From contig NZ_QKVK01000001.1 in NCBI RefSeq assembly GCF_003234965.1, positions 682,001 through 746,000 of the forward strand: DNA of 64,000 nt. The letters run 5' to 3'. This DNA is from Aestuariivirga litoralis (GTDB lineage: Bacteria; Pseudomonadota; Alphaproteobacteria; Rhizobiales; Aestuariivirgaceae). Below are positions 28,825 through 36,802 of the stretch, in pieces (position 1 is the first letter of the stretch; every line of letters starts with the position of its first letter). A program made the position numbers and the translations under genes. The notes under the pieces were generated by a model. That model had not been told where the DNA came from, ran no database searches, and saw nothing but the letters and a program-made list of their open reading frames with translations.

Positions 28825-29439
28825 ATGGCGCATGACGGACATCACCACGATCACGAGGAAGGCTCCGAACTTTCGCCCATCGCGCTGCGGGTGAAGGCAC
28901 TCGAATCGCTGCTGGTCGAGAAGGGTTACGTCGATCCCCGGGCGCTCGACGTGCTGATCGACACCTACGAGACCAAGATCGGTCCGCGCAACGGCGCGCG
29001 CGTGGTGGCGAAGGCCTGGACCGACCCCGCCTTTGCCGACTGGCTGAAGCGCGATGCCACCGCGGCCATCGCATCGCTCGGCTATACCGGACGGCAGGGC
29101 GAGCACATGGTGGCGCTGTTCAACACGCCCGACACCCACAACATGGTCGTCTGCACGCTCTGCTCCTGCTACCCGTGGCCGGTGCTGGGCTTGCCGCCGG
29201 TCTGGTACAAGTCGATGCCCTATCGCTCGCGTGCCGTGATCGAGCCGCGCGAAGTGCTGAAGGAATTCGGCGTCGACCTGCCGGACGCCAAGCAGGTCCA
29301 GGTGTGGGACTCCACGGCGGAGCTTCGCTACCTGGTGATCCCCGAGCGGCCCGCAGGCACCGACGGCTGGAGCGAGGAGCAGCTGGCGGAGATCGTCACC
29401 CGCAATGCCATGATCGGCACCGGCCTCGTCACCGCATGA
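28825..29439 (+). CDS. nthA: Nitrile hydratase alpha subunit (cobalt type)
   Basis: Nitrile hydratase hydrates nitriles to amides. The alpha subunit carries the metal. This 204-residue protein has the metal-binding claw [17 protein letters not shown] with Cys110, Thr111, Cys113, Ser114 and Cys115. Thr in CTLCSC marks the cobalt form (iron enzymes have Ser). In known enzymes Cys113 and Cys115 equivalents are oxidised to sulfinic and sulfenic acid. The N-terminus is His-rich (HDGHHHDH), perhaps helping metal loading. ATG 28825 has GAGG 8 bases upstream. The TGA overlaps the ATG of the first beta gene. Confidence 0.96.
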   Translation: MAHDGHHHDHEEGSELSPIALRVKALESLLVEKGYVDPRALDVLIDTYETKIGPRNGARVVAKAWTDPAFADWLKRDATAAIASLGYTGRQGEHMVALFNTPDTHNMVVCTLCSCYPWPVLGLPPVWYKSMPYRSRAVIEPREVLKEFGVDLPDAKQVQVWDSTAELRYLVIPERPAGTDGWSEEQLAEIVTRNAMIGTGLVTA

Positions 29440-30092
29440 ACGGACCGCATGACATGGGCGGCTTCACCGGCTTCGGGCCGGTGCTGCATGAGGCCGACGA
29501 ACCGGTCTGGCATGACGACTGGGAGCCGCGGGCCTTCGCGCTGGTGCTCGCCATGGGCATGACGGGCTCGTGGAACATCGACGAGGCCCGCCATGCGCGC
29601 GAGCGCCTGCCGGCGCTGCAATACTGGCGGTCGAGCTATTACGAGATGCGCCATTATGCACTGGTCCTGCAGCTGATCGAGCTTGGCCTCGTGTCCGCGA
29701 TGGAGGACGAGCAGGGCCGCATGGCCGTTCCGCCGAAGCCGGTGAAGCGTGTGGCGAGGGCGGAGATGATCCCCGCCATTCTCGCGTCAGGCGGGCCGGC
29801 CGACCGGCCGAGCAACCGCCCGCAGGGCTTCGCCATCGGTGAGCGGGTGCGCGCGCGGACGATGAACCCTAGGGGCCACACCCGGCTGCCGCGCTATGCG
29901 CGGGGAAAGACCGGAGAGGTCGTGGCCGTGCATGGTACGCATGTATTCCCGGATTCGAATGCCCATGGTGGTGGCGAAGACCCGCACTGGCTCTACACCG
30001 TGCGCTTCACCGGCGCCGAGCTCTGGGGGAAGGACAGCCGGGATGCCGTCTGCATCGATCTGTGGGAGCCCTATCTGGAGAAAGCCCCGTGA
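29436..30092 (+). CDS. nthB: Nitrile hydratase beta subunit, copy 1
   Basis: The 218-residue protein begins [16 protein letters not shown], the standard beta-subunit start, and ends in the beta-barrel domain [13 protein letters not shown] then LYTVRF and IDLWEPYLE. The two arginines that in known enzymes hydrogen-bond the oxidised metal cysteines are present: Arg52 in [10 protein letters not shown] and Arg156 in RYARG. Full length and intact residues argue that it is a working subunit. Its ATG overlaps the alpha TGA, and its TGA overlaps the GTG of a second beta gene. Confidence 0.93.
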   Translation: MNGPHDMGGFTGFGPVLHEADEPVWHDDWEPRAFALVLAMGMTGSWNIDEARHARERLPALQYWRSSYYEMRHYALVLQLIELGLVSAMEDEQGRMAVPPKPVKRVARAEMIPAILASGGPADRPSNRPQGFAIGERVRARTMNPRGHTRLPRYARGKTGEVVAVHGTHVFPDSNAHGGGEDPHWLYTVRFTGAELWGKDSRDAVCIDLWEPYLEKAP

Positions 30093-30739
30093 ACGGCGCG
30101 CATGACTGCGGCGGCATGATGGGCTTCGGCCCGGTGGTGGCGGAGGCGAATGAGCCCGTCTTCCATGAAGCCTGGGAAGCGCGCATGTTCGCACTGATGT
30201 CGGCGGTTGGCGACGTCGGCGGCTGGACGCTGGACGAAGACCGCGCCGCCTGCGAGGCGATGGAGCCCGGCCACTACATCACATCGAGCTATTACGAGCA
30301 CTGGCTCAGCGGTCTCGAACGGCTGTTGCAGACGCATGGGCTGGCCAGTGCGGAGGAAATCGCCTCTTGCATAGCGTCCGCGCCATCAAGGCCGGTGACA
30401 CCCACGGCGGCGGACGCCGTGTGGCCTGCCGTCACCGCTGCCGGGAGCTATGAACGCCGGACCGGGGGCCAGCCGCTGTTCAGGCCGGGGGACCGCGTGC
30501 GCACGCGGCACCTGAACCCCGCGCACCACACGCGGCTGCCGCGCTACCTGCGTGGCCATGAGGGCGAGATCCTCGCCTGCCACGGCGCCCACGTCTTTCC
30601 CGATTCCAACAGCCGCGGCCTCGGCGAAGACCCCCGCTTTCTCTACACCGTGCGCTTCAGGGCTTCCGACATCTGGGGCAATGGCGCGCCGGACCTGATC
30701 CATGCCGACCTGTGGGAGCCCTATCTTGAAGCTTGCTGA
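30089..30739 (+). CDS. Nitrile hydratase beta subunit paralog, copy 2
   Basis: This is a second complete beta subunit of 216 residues ([16 protein letters not shown] start, HGAHVFPDSNSRG, LYTVRF and ADLWEPYLE end). It also keeps Arg52 (LDEDRAACE) and Arg155 (RYLRG). It differs clearly from copy 1 in the middle (a Cys/Ala-rich stretch at about residues 90-125) and has extra cysteines at 7, 55, 94, 164 and 216, so it is an old duplication rather than a recent one. The start is GTG at 30089, overlapping the copy-1 stop (GTGA). It may form an alternative alpha-beta' enzyme or a mixed one. It is too long to be a thiocyanate-hydrolase small subunit. Confidence 0.88.
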   Translation: MNGAHDCGGMMGFGPVVAEANEPVFHEAWEARMFALMSAVGDVGGWTLDEDRAACEAMEPGHYITSSYYEHWLSGLERLLQTHGLASAEEIASCIASAPSRPVTPTAADAVWPAVTAAGSYERRTGGQPLFRPGDRVRTRHLNPAHHTRLPRYLRGHEGEILACHGAHVFPDSNSRGLGEDPRFLYTVRFRASDIWGNGAPDLIHADLWEPYLEAC

Positions 30740-31052
30740 GTCGGAACGCCTGCCGAAGGATGCCGATGGCCCGGTCTTCGCCGAACCCTGGGAGGCGCAG
30801 GCCTTCGCCATGGCGGTAAAGCTGAACGAGGCCGGCGTCTTCGCCTGGAGCGAATGGGCGGAGGCCCTGGGATCGGAATTGAGGGCCTTTCCGCAGCGTC
30901 CCTATTACGAAAGCTGGCTCGCCGCGCTGGAGAAGCTGGTCGAGGCCAAGGGCGTGATGTCGGAGGTCGAGCGGCTGGCCCGGGTCGACGCCTGGGACCG
31001 CGCGGCCAGGGCCACGCCACACGGCCAGCCGATCGAGCTCAGCCGAGGTTGA
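30726..31052 (+). CDS. Nitrile hydratase accessory (activator) protein
   Basis: The 108-residue protein resembles the N-terminal half of the beta subunit (FAEPWEAQAFAMAVKLNEAG, SEWAEALGSEL, RPYYESWLAALEKLVEAKG). This is typical of the small activators (P14K/NhlE-like) that deliver cobalt to and exchange with the alpha subunit. Start choice: TTG at 30726 has GGGAG 7 bases upstream and lies within the last codons of beta copy 2. An ATG at 30702 is the alternative and would add 8 residues. The end overlaps the 3' end of ccdA on the other strand by 14 bp. Confidence 0.85.
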   Translation: MKLAESERLPKDADGPVFAEPWEAQAFAMAVKLNEAGVFAWSEWAEALGSELRAFPQRPYYESWLAALEKLVEAKGVMSEVERLARVDAWDRAARATPHGQPIELSRG

Positions 31053-31812
31053 GCAGCACGGGGAAGCGCTCGATCAGCCAGTAGGACACGGCCTGCACGC
31101 CACCGGTGATGAACATGATGCCGGAGATGACGAGCAAGGCGCCGGCGATTTTCTCCACCAGGCCGAGGTGCTTCTTGAAGCCCGCAAAGAACCCCATGAA
31201 GGTGCCGATGCCCGCCGCCGCCAGCAGGAAGGGAATGCCAAGGCCCAGCGAATAGACGGCGAGCAGCCCCGCCCCCTTCATCACATCCTGTTCGCTCGCG
31301 GCGATGGTGAGGATGGTGCCCAGCACGGGGCCGATGCAGGGGGTCCAGCCGAAGGCGAAGGCCAGCCCGATGAGATAGGCGCCGAACAGGCCTCCTGGAT
31401 GGGCCTTGTGCTGGTAACGCACCTCGCGCGCGATCCAGAACATGCGGAAGACCCCCAGGAAGTGCAGGCCCATGGCGATGATGATGAGGCCGGCCACGCT
31501 GGTGATCGGGTTGAAGGCGAAGCCGAACAGCGTCACCTGGCGCGCCAGTTCGGACCGCAACAGGCTGCCCAGCCACGAGGCGCTGGCCCCCAGCAGCACG
31601 AACACGGTGGAGAAGCCCAGCACGAACAGCAGCGCGGCGAGCATCACCTGGCGCCGCTCCTCCCGCGGCTTCATCCTGTTGTCGACCAGGTCCTCGAGCG
31701 AGGTGCCGGTGATGAAGCACAGATAGGGCGGCACCAGCGGCAGCACGCAGGGGCTCAAGAAACTGATGGTGCCGGCGAACAGCGCGGCACCGATGGACAC
31801 GTCGAGGCTCAT
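31039..31812 (-). CDS. ccdA: Cytochrome c biogenesis protein CcdA
   Basis: The 257-residue polytopic membrane protein has six predicted helices and the two conserved redox cysteines in LSPCVLPLVPPY and GWTPCIGPVLG. CcdA/DsbD-type proteins carry reducing power from thioredoxin across the membrane to periplasmic thiol pathways such as cytochrome c maturation. The ATG at 31812 (MSLDVSIG) is preferred to 31848 because the longer form adds only a basic, non-conserved stretch. No thioredoxin-like partner is next to it. It is divergent from znuA. Confidence 0.92.
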   Translation of the reverse strand: MSLDVSIGAALFAGTISFLSPCVLPLVPPYLCFITGTSLEDLVDNRMKPREERRQVMLAALLFVLGFSTVFVLLGASASWLGSLLRSELARQVTLFGFAFNPITSVAGLIIIAMGLHFLGVFRMFWIAREVRYQHKAHPGGLFGAYLIGLAFAFGWTPCIGPVLGTILTIAASEQDVMKGAGLLAVYSLGLGIPFLLAAAGIGTFMGFFAGFKKHLGLVEKIAGALLVISGIMFITGGVQAVSYWLIERFPVLLNLG

Positions 31813-31887
31813 TCCCCCTCCTCTGGCAGGTTGGCGGCGGAATCGCAATTCGCTGCGGGGCCGCAGGCGATCACCTGTGCGTCAGGC

Positions 31888-31928
31888 TTGACGGGCCGGA
31901 CGGCGACCGGTATGTTATATTATAACAT
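31888..31928 (+). promoter_or_regulatory. znuA promoter with overlapping Zur box
   Basis: TTGACG (31888-31893) and TATGTT (31911-31916) form a 17-bp-spaced promoter. The palindrome ATGTTATATTATAACAT (31912-31928; 8-bp perfect arms around one base) covers the -10. It matches the Zur operator known from rhizobia, so zinc-loaded Zur should block transcription of znuA and what follows. Confidence 0.85.
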
Positions 31929-31946
31929 TACATTCGAGAGGTCCTG

Positions 31947-32903
31947 ATGCGCCGCCTGTCCGCCCTGCTCGCCGCCACCCTGCTGACCGCTGCACCAGGA
32001 CTGGCCGCTCCCAAGGTTGTGGCCTCGGTCGTTCCGCTTCATTCCATCGTGGCCTCGGTCATGGGCGATGCGGGTACGCCGGAGCTCCTGCTGCAGGGCA
32101 GCATGTCGGAACACCGGGCTGTCTTCACCCCGGCCCAGATCGCCATGCTGGGCAATGCCGACCTGGTGTTCATCGTGGGCCACGGGCTGGAAGCCAAGCT
32201 GGCCCAGATCAGCGGGTCGGATGCGGTGAATGGCAAGCGCTTCGTGGAACTTTCCGATGCGCCCGGTGTCAGGACCCTGCCCGTCCGCCAGGGCGGCGCA
32301 TGGGAAGCCCACGATCACGCGCATGAGGAGGATGGCGGCACGGAGGCGGAAGGCCACGACCACGATCATGCCGCCGAGGGCGTCCTCGCCTTCGATCCCC
32401 ATGTCTGGCTCGACCCGGACAATGCCAAGGCCATGGCGCGGCAGGTGGCGGACGACCTGTCGAAGGCCGATCCGGCCAATGCCGCCGCCTATGCCGCCAA
32501 CGCCCAGGCCTTCGCCACCCGGATCGACACGGCTTCGGCGGGGATTGCCGCCGAGCTGGCACCGGTGAAGGACAAGCCCTTCATCGTCTTTCATGATGCC
32601 TACCAGTATTTCGAGAAGCACTTCGGCCTGTCGGGAGCGGGCTCCATTTCGGACGTGTCCGCCCAGGCCCCGTCGGCGGAGCGCCTGGCCGAGGTTCGCA
32701 ACAAGATCATTGCGGTGAAGGCCGCCTGCGTGTTCCGCGAACCGCAGTTCGACGGCAAGGTCGTGGCCGCCGTGACCGAGGGGACCGGCGCCCGGGAAGG
32801 TGTGCTCGATCCGCTGGGGGCGGGCCTGACGCCCGGCCCCGATGCCTACCAGCAGCTCCTCGCCAATCTGTCCACCGCCCTGAAGGACTGCCTCGGCAGC
32901 TAG
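31947..32903 (+). CDS. znuA: Zinc ABC transporter substrate-binding protein ZnuA
   Basis: The 318-residue periplasmic protein has a signal peptide (LSALLAATLLTAAPGLAAP), the cluster-A-I fold (VVASVVPLHSIVASVMGD, SEHRAVFTPAQI, FDPHVWLDPDNAKAMARQV, FIVFHDAYQYFEKHFGL) and a His/Asp/Glu-rich loop (AHDHAHEED, then GHDHDHA) typical of zinc-specific members. A Zur box covers its promoter. The permease and ATPase genes znuB and znuC are not adjacent. Instead a DUF1007 gene and a NicO-type transporter follow 63 bp downstream, so the protein must use a transporter coded elsewhere. Confidence 0.95.
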   Translation: MRRLSALLAATLLTAAPGLAAPKVVASVVPLHSIVASVMGDAGTPELLLQGSMSEHRAVFTPAQIAMLGNADLVFIVGHGLEAKLAQISGSDAVNGKRFVELSDAPGVRTLPVRQGGAWEAHDHAHEEDGGTEAEGHDHDHAAEGVLAFDPHVWLDPDNAKAMARQVADDLSKADPANAAAYAANAQAFATRIDTASAGIAAELAPVKDKPFIVFHDAYQYFEKHFGLSGAGSISDVSAQAPSAERLAEVRNKIIAVKAACVFREPQFDGKVVAAVTEGTGAREGVLDPLGAGLTPGPDAYQQLLANLSTALKDCLGS

Positions 32904-32966
32904 ACGGGCCTTCACGATTTTGCCGCATTGGCCCATCATTCCTCGCCTGATTCAGAAGGATGGACA

Positions 32967-33635
32967 ATGCGAACTGCACGCCGGGCGGCCTTGGCCGCCC
33001 TTGCCTTTGCTTCCGCGGCCGCGGCGACACCTGCCTCGGCTCACCCCCACGTGTGGATCCAGATGCAGTCCGGGGTGGTGTTCAATGACCAGGGCCAGAT
33101 CGCGGCCGTGAAACTCGCCTGGACCTTCGATGATGGCTACGCCAGCCTGGCGCTGGACGGCCTCGACAAGAACGGCAACGGCACCTACGAGCCGGAGGAG
33201 CTCGAGCCGCTGACCCGCGAGAACCTCGAGTCCCTGAAGGACTACGACTTCTTCACCCACGTCCGGCTGAACGGCAAGGCGCAGGCCCTGGGCGCGCCGA
33301 CGGCGGCGGGCCAGAGTTACACCGGCGGCAAGCTGCAGCTTCATTTCGAGTTGCCGCTGTCCACCCCGGTGGACCCCACCAGGGGCGAGTTCGTGCTGAA
33401 GGTCTATGACCCCGAATTCTACATCGCCTTCGACTATGCCGGCACCACCCCGGTGACGGTGAGCGGCAACATGCCCCCGGCCTGCAAGCCGGTGCTCAAG
33501 CCGCTGCCGACCGACGCCGAGCTCGAGCAGACCCGCGCCATGCTCTCCACCAAGGGGCCGGACTGGAAGCCCGACGAGGAAGAGGATTTCGGCGCCCTCT
33601 TCGCCCAGCCCATGACCATTCAATGCCAGGCCTGA
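32967..33635 (+). CDS. DUF1007 family periplasmic protein
   Basis: The 222-residue protein has a signal peptide (AALAALAFASAAAATPASA) followed by HPHVWIQMQSGVVFND, the usual mature start of DUF1007 proteins with two His close together that could bind metal. Other landmarks are KLAWTFDDGYASL, TRENLESLKDYDFFTHV and the closing YDPEFYIAFDY segment. DUF1007 genes are commonly found next to NicO/RcnA-like transporters, as here, and a role in metal handling in the periplasm is inferred. The next gene overlaps by 13 bp. Downstream position suggests control by the Zur box in front of znuA. Confidence 0.88.
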   Translation: MRTARRAALAALAFASAAAATPASAHPHVWIQMQSGVVFNDQGQIAAVKLAWTFDDGYASLALDGLDKNGNGTYEPEELEPLTRENLESLKDYDFFTHVRLNGKAQALGAPTAAGQSYTGGKLQLHFELPLSTPVDPTRGEFVLKVYDPEFYIAFDYAGTTPVTVSGNMPPACKPVLKPLPTDAELEQTRAMLSTKGPDWKPDEEEDFGALFAQPMTIQCQA

Positions 33636-34753
33636 TCAGGCGGATCGCCCTGGGCGTCGCGGCCCTGCTGATCCTGCTCCTCGCGGCGGCGCCGCAACTC
33701 GCCGCGCAAACCGCGGGCACCACCGCGCAACAGGCCCAGCCCGAGGTGAAGATCGACCGCCGCAAGCTGCTGGTCCCGCCACGCAATGCCGATGGCACGA
33801 TCGAGGTCACCCCCTTTCTGGAAGACCCGGTGCTGTGGGCGCGCGACGAGCAGCAGAACTTCTATCGCAGGATGTCGGCCACGCTGAAGGCCATGCGCGG
33901 CCCCGATGCCTGGGCCTCCGGCTGGATGCTGATGCTGCTGAGCTTCGCCTATGGCATTTTCCATGCCGCAGGCCCGGGCCATGGCAAGGCGGTGATCTCC
34001 ACCTGGCTGCTCGCCACCGAAAGCGAACTGAAGCGCGGCGTGCTGATCTCCTTCATGAGCGCCATCATCCAGGCCCTGACCGCCATCGTGCTGGTGAGCG
34101 TGCTGTTCCTCGTGGTGGCGAGCGTCGGCTCCACCGCGCGTGACGTGGCCGGTGTGCTGGAGAGTGCCAGCTATGCGCTGATCGGGCTGCTCGGGCTTTA
34201 TCTCATCTGGACGGCCCTGCGGCTCTTCGCGGCACGGCGTGCCCTGTCCGCACCGGTTGCTGCCAGTGCCGGGGTCAGCACGCGCCAGTCGATCGCACTC
34301 TCGGACTTCGCCAGTTTCGAGCCGAAGCGCAGCGCTGCCGCGGTGCCACATGTGCATGGCCCCGATTGCGGCTGCGGCCACGCCCACCTGCCGGAGGCGA
34401 GCGACCTCACGGGCGAGTTTTCCTTCGCACGCGCCTTATCGCTTGCCTTTGCGGTGGGCATCAGGCCCTGCACCGGCGCCATTCTCGTGCTGGTCTTCGC
34501 CAATGGCATCGGGCTCTATTGGGCGGGCATTGCCTCCACCTTCGCCATGGCGGTGGGGACCTTCATCACCGTCTCGGTCATCGCCGCCATTGCCGTCTAT
34601 GGCAAGAAGCTGGCCGCCCGGCTGATGCGCGGCAATTCCCGACTGCTCGACTGGGCCGGCATCGGCTTGCGCTTTGCCGGAGGAACCGTGATAGCCTTTC
34701 TGGGAACGATTCTGTTCCTCGGCTCGTTGGGCTCTTCCAACGCCATGATGTGA
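33623..34753 (+). CDS. NicO/RcnA-family nickel-cobalt (metal) transporter
   Basis: The 376-residue membrane protein has an N-terminal signal/anchor, a first metal-transport motif FHAAGPGHGKAVIST in a transmembrane helix, and about six membrane segments. A His/Cys-rich cytoplasmic or periplasmic loop (VPHVHGPDCGCGHAHLPEA, near residues 240-258) is followed by a second helical bundle with GIRPCTGAILVLVFA. These are features of the NicO/RcnA family of Ni/Co carriers. Position behind a Zur-controlled znuA and a DUF1007 gene suggests zinc-linked use, so the true metal is open. It overlaps DUF1007 by 13 bp. tspO follows after 6 bp. Confidence 0.88.
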   Translation: MPGLIRRIALGVAALLILLLAAAPQLAAQTAGTTAQQAQPEVKIDRRKLLVPPRNADGTIEVTPFLEDPVLWARDEQQNFYRRMSATLKAMRGPDAWASGWMLMLLSFAYGIFHAAGPGHGKAVISTWLLATESELKRGVLISFMSAIIQALTAIVLVSVLFLVVASVGSTARDVAGVLESASYALIGLLGLYLIWTALRLFAARRALSAPVAASAGVSTRQSIALSDFASFEPKRSAAAVPHVHGPDCGCGHAHLPEASDLTGEFSFARALSLAFAVGIRPCTGAILVLVFANGIGLYWAGIASTFAMAVGTFITVSVIAAIAVYGKKLAARLMRGNSRLLDWAGIGLRFAGGTVIAFLGTILFLGSLGSSNAMM

Positions 34754-34759
34754 GCACCC

Positions 34760-35239
34760 ATGCAGACCGACGTTCCTCGCCACCAATGGCTCGTTCTGGC
34801 GGGCCTCGTCCTGCTCTGCCTTGCGGTCGGCTCCATCGGCGGCTTCGCCACGCAGGACTCGATCGACACCTGGTATGCCACCCTCAACAAGCCGAGCTGG
34901 AACCCGCCCAACTGGGTGTTCGCGCCGGTATGGACGCTGCTCTACATCATGATGGGCGTTGCCGCCTGGCTGGTGTGGCGGACGAAGGACCGCATCGGCC
35001 CGGCCATGGCCTTGTTCGGCGCACAGCTCGGCTTCAACCTGCTCTGGTCGCTCATCTTCTTCGGACTGCGCTCGCCCGGCTGGGCGCTGGTGGAGGTGGT
35101 CTTCCTGGTGGGCTCGGTGGGACTCACCATGCTGGCCTTCTTCGGGCGCCAGGCCACGGCGGGCTGGCTCTTCGTGCCCTATCTTGCCTGGGTGAGCTTT
35201 GCCGCCATTCTGAACTTCGCCATCTGGTCCCTGAACTAG
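34760..35239 (+). CDS. TspO/MBR family membrane protein
   Basis: The 159-residue protein has five hydrophobic helices and the family-typical stretch WYATLNKPSWNPPNWVFAPVWTLLYIMMGVAAWLVW (read in parts), plus the loop FGLRSPGWALVEV. TspO proteins bind tetrapyrroles and act in porphyrin/stress signalling in alphaproteobacteria. The gene starts 6 bp after the NicO-type transporter, so it may belong to the same transcript as znuA. Whether it is zinc-controlled is not shown. Confidence 0.9.
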   Translation: MQTDVPRHQWLVLAGLVLLCLAVGSIGGFATQDSIDTWYATLNKPSWNPPNWVFAPVWTLLYIMMGVAAWLVWRTKDRIGPAMALFGAQLGFNLLWSLIFFGLRSPGWALVEVVFLVGSVGLTMLAFFGRQATAGWLFVPYLAWVSFAAILNFAIWSLN

Positions 35240-35297
35240 GGGTTGCTGTTTGCGTCCGGCCCGCTGCGCTAGGCTTCGCGGCGGGAAAGACGAAGCG

Positions 35298-35567
35298 ATG
35301 GCAAGAGTGTTCTTCACCGCCAACCTGCGCCGCCACGTCGACTGCACCAGCATGGAGGCGGAGGGAGAGACTGTGCGTGCGGTTCTCGCGCGCGTCTTTG
35401 CGGTGCAGGACCGGCTCGGCACCTATGTCCTCGACGACCAGGGTGCACTCCGGAAACACATGACCATCCTCGTCGATGGCCAGCGCATCCGCGACCTCGA
35501 AGCACTCTCCGATGCCGTCGGTCCCCACAGTGAAGTCTGGGTGATGCAGGCCCTTTCGGGAGGATGA
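35298..35567 (+). CDS. Small ubiquitin-like protein (MoaD/ThiS-type) with C-terminal Gly-Gly
   Basis: This 89-residue protein ends in ALSGG, the di-glycine tail that E1-like enzymes adenylate in MoaD/ThiS/ubiquitin-like proteins. The beta-grasp pattern is visible (ARVFFTANLRRHV, a Val/Leu-rich helix VRAVLARVFAV, HMTILVDGQRIRDL, SEVWVMQALSGG). Start ATG 35298 follows the basic non-conserved leader. No moaE, thiG, or E1-type gene is near. The next gene, 3 bp away, encodes a BNR beta-propeller, a pairing seen for uncharacterised proteins. It may be a sulfur carrier or a protein modifier. The function is unknown. Confidence 0.82.
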   Translation: MARVFFTANLRRHVDCTSMEAEGETVRAVLARVFAVQDRLGTYVLDDQGALRKHMTILVDGQRIRDLEALSDAVGPHSEVWVMQALSGG

Positions 35568-35570
35568 TCG

Positions 35571-36674
35571 ATGGCAGATCGCATGATGGTGTCGACCCGC
35601 AAGGGCCTGTTCGACGTGGAGCGCGGGCCCTCGGGCTGGGAGGTGGCGCAAGGCGCATTCCTTGGCGACAACGTGACACTCGCGCTGCATGACGCGCGTG
35701 ACGGCACGGATTATGCCGCGCTGAACCACGGTCATTTCGGCGTGAAGCTGCACCGCCGTGACAGGGGCGGGGCGTGGCAGGAAATCGCCGCCCCCGCCTA
35801 TCCGCCCAAACCCGAGGGCCTCGACGACCGTGACGGCTGGGGCAAGCCGGTGAAGTGGACGACGCAGATGATCTGGTCACTCGAAGCGGGCGGTGCCGAC
35901 GAGCCCGGCACGCTGTGGGCCGGCACCATGCCGGGCGGCCTGTTCCGCAGCCGCGACAGGGGCGAGACATGGGAGATGATCCGCCCCCTGTGGGACATGC
36001 CGGAGCGCAACATGTGGCTGGGCGGCGGTGCGGATATTCCCGGCATCCATTCGATCTGCGTCGACCCGCGGTCGTCGGAAACCGTGCGCGTCGCCATTTC
36101 CTGCGGCGGCGTGTGGGTGACCCATGACGGCGGCGAAAGCTGGAAGCAATCGGCGCATGGCATGCATTTCGACGACGGCCCTCCTGAGATGGTGAACAAC
36201 CCCGACACCCAGGATCCGCACATGATGGTGCAGTGCCCCGCCGCACCCGAGCGCTTCTGGGTGCAGCACCATTGCGGCATCTGGCGCTCCTCGGACGATG
36301 CGAAGAGCTGGCAGCGGGTGCACGCCGAACCTTCGAGCTTTGGCTTCGGCGTGGTGGTGCATCCGAAGGACCCCGACACCGCCTGGTTCGTGCCCGGCAT
36401 CAAGGACGAGAAGCGCTACCCCGTGGATGGCAAGCTGGTGGTGACGCGCACGCGTGACGGCGGCAAGAGCTTCGACGTCCTGTCGAGGGGCCTGCCGCAG
36501 AACCACGCCTACGACATCGTCTTCCGCCACGCGCTGGCGGGCGACGACACGGGCGAGCGGCTGGCCTTCGGCTCCACCACCGGGAACCTGTGGGTGAGCG
36601 AGGACCAGGGGGAGTCATGGGAGACGGTGAGCACCTCGCTGCCGCCGGTCCATGCGGTGCGGTTCGCGAGCTGA
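35571..36674 (+). CDS. BNR/Asp-box beta-propeller (exo-sialidase-like fold) protein
   Basis: The 367-residue protein without a signal peptide has five Asp-box-type repeats: SRDRGETW, THDGGESW, SSDDAKSW, TRDGGKSF and SEDQGESW. They are spread over about residues 125-360, as in the sortilin/VPS10 and sialidase-like propellers. The N-terminus MMVSTRKGLFDVER is also typical of this group, sometimes labelled exo-alpha-sialidase, but no sialidase catalytic Arg triad or Tyr/Glu pair could be identified. It begins 3 bp after the ubiquitin-like gene, suggesting one transcript and a shared role. The function is unknown. Confidence 0.82.
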   Translation: MADRMMVSTRKGLFDVERGPSGWEVAQGAFLGDNVTLALHDARDGTDYAALNHGHFGVKLHRRDRGGAWQEIAAPAYPPKPEGLDDRDGWGKPVKWTTQMIWSLEAGGADEPGTLWAGTMPGGLFRSRDRGETWEMIRPLWDMPERNMWLGGGADIPGIHSICVDPRSSETVRVAISCGGVWVTHDGGESWKQSAHGMHFDDGPPEMVNNPDTQDPHMMVQCPAAPERFWVQHHCGIWRSSDDAKSWQRVHAEPSSFGFGVVVHPKDPDTAWFVPGIKDEKRYPVDGKLVVTRTRDGGKSFDVLSRGLPQNHAYDIVFRHALAGDDTGERLAFGSTTGNLWVSEDQGESWETVSTSLPPVHAVRFAS

Positions 36675-36697
36675 CTGCCGTCATGCCCCATTTACCT

Positions 36698-36773
36698 CAT
36701 CATGCGCGGGCTTGACCCGCGCATCCTTTTGCCGGCTCACAAAGGATGGGCGGGACAAGCCCGGCCATGATGA
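36698..36773. repeat. Palindromic intergenic repeat, family A (copy A6)
   Basis: The left stem-loop is GCGCGGGCTTGACCCGCGC, the right is GGCGGGACAAGCCCGGCC, with CATCATG and CATGATG ends. It lies between the convergent BNR gene and dnaE2. Confidence 0.83.
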
Positions 36774-36802
36774 GAGTGATCAGCAGGCTGCCGGGTCTAC
36801 CC

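Noticed and set aside
29436-30739. Thiocyanate hydrolase instead of nitrile hydratase
   Set aside because: That enzyme splits the beta subunit into two shorter chains; both beta genes here are full length.
33623-34753. Nickel/cobalt efflux pump as sure function
   Set aside because: Family match only; the Zur box upstream argues for a zinc link, so the metal stays open.
35571-36674. Sialidase
   Set aside because: Asp-box repeats are present but no catalytic Arg triad or Tyr/Glu pair was found and there is no signal peptide.
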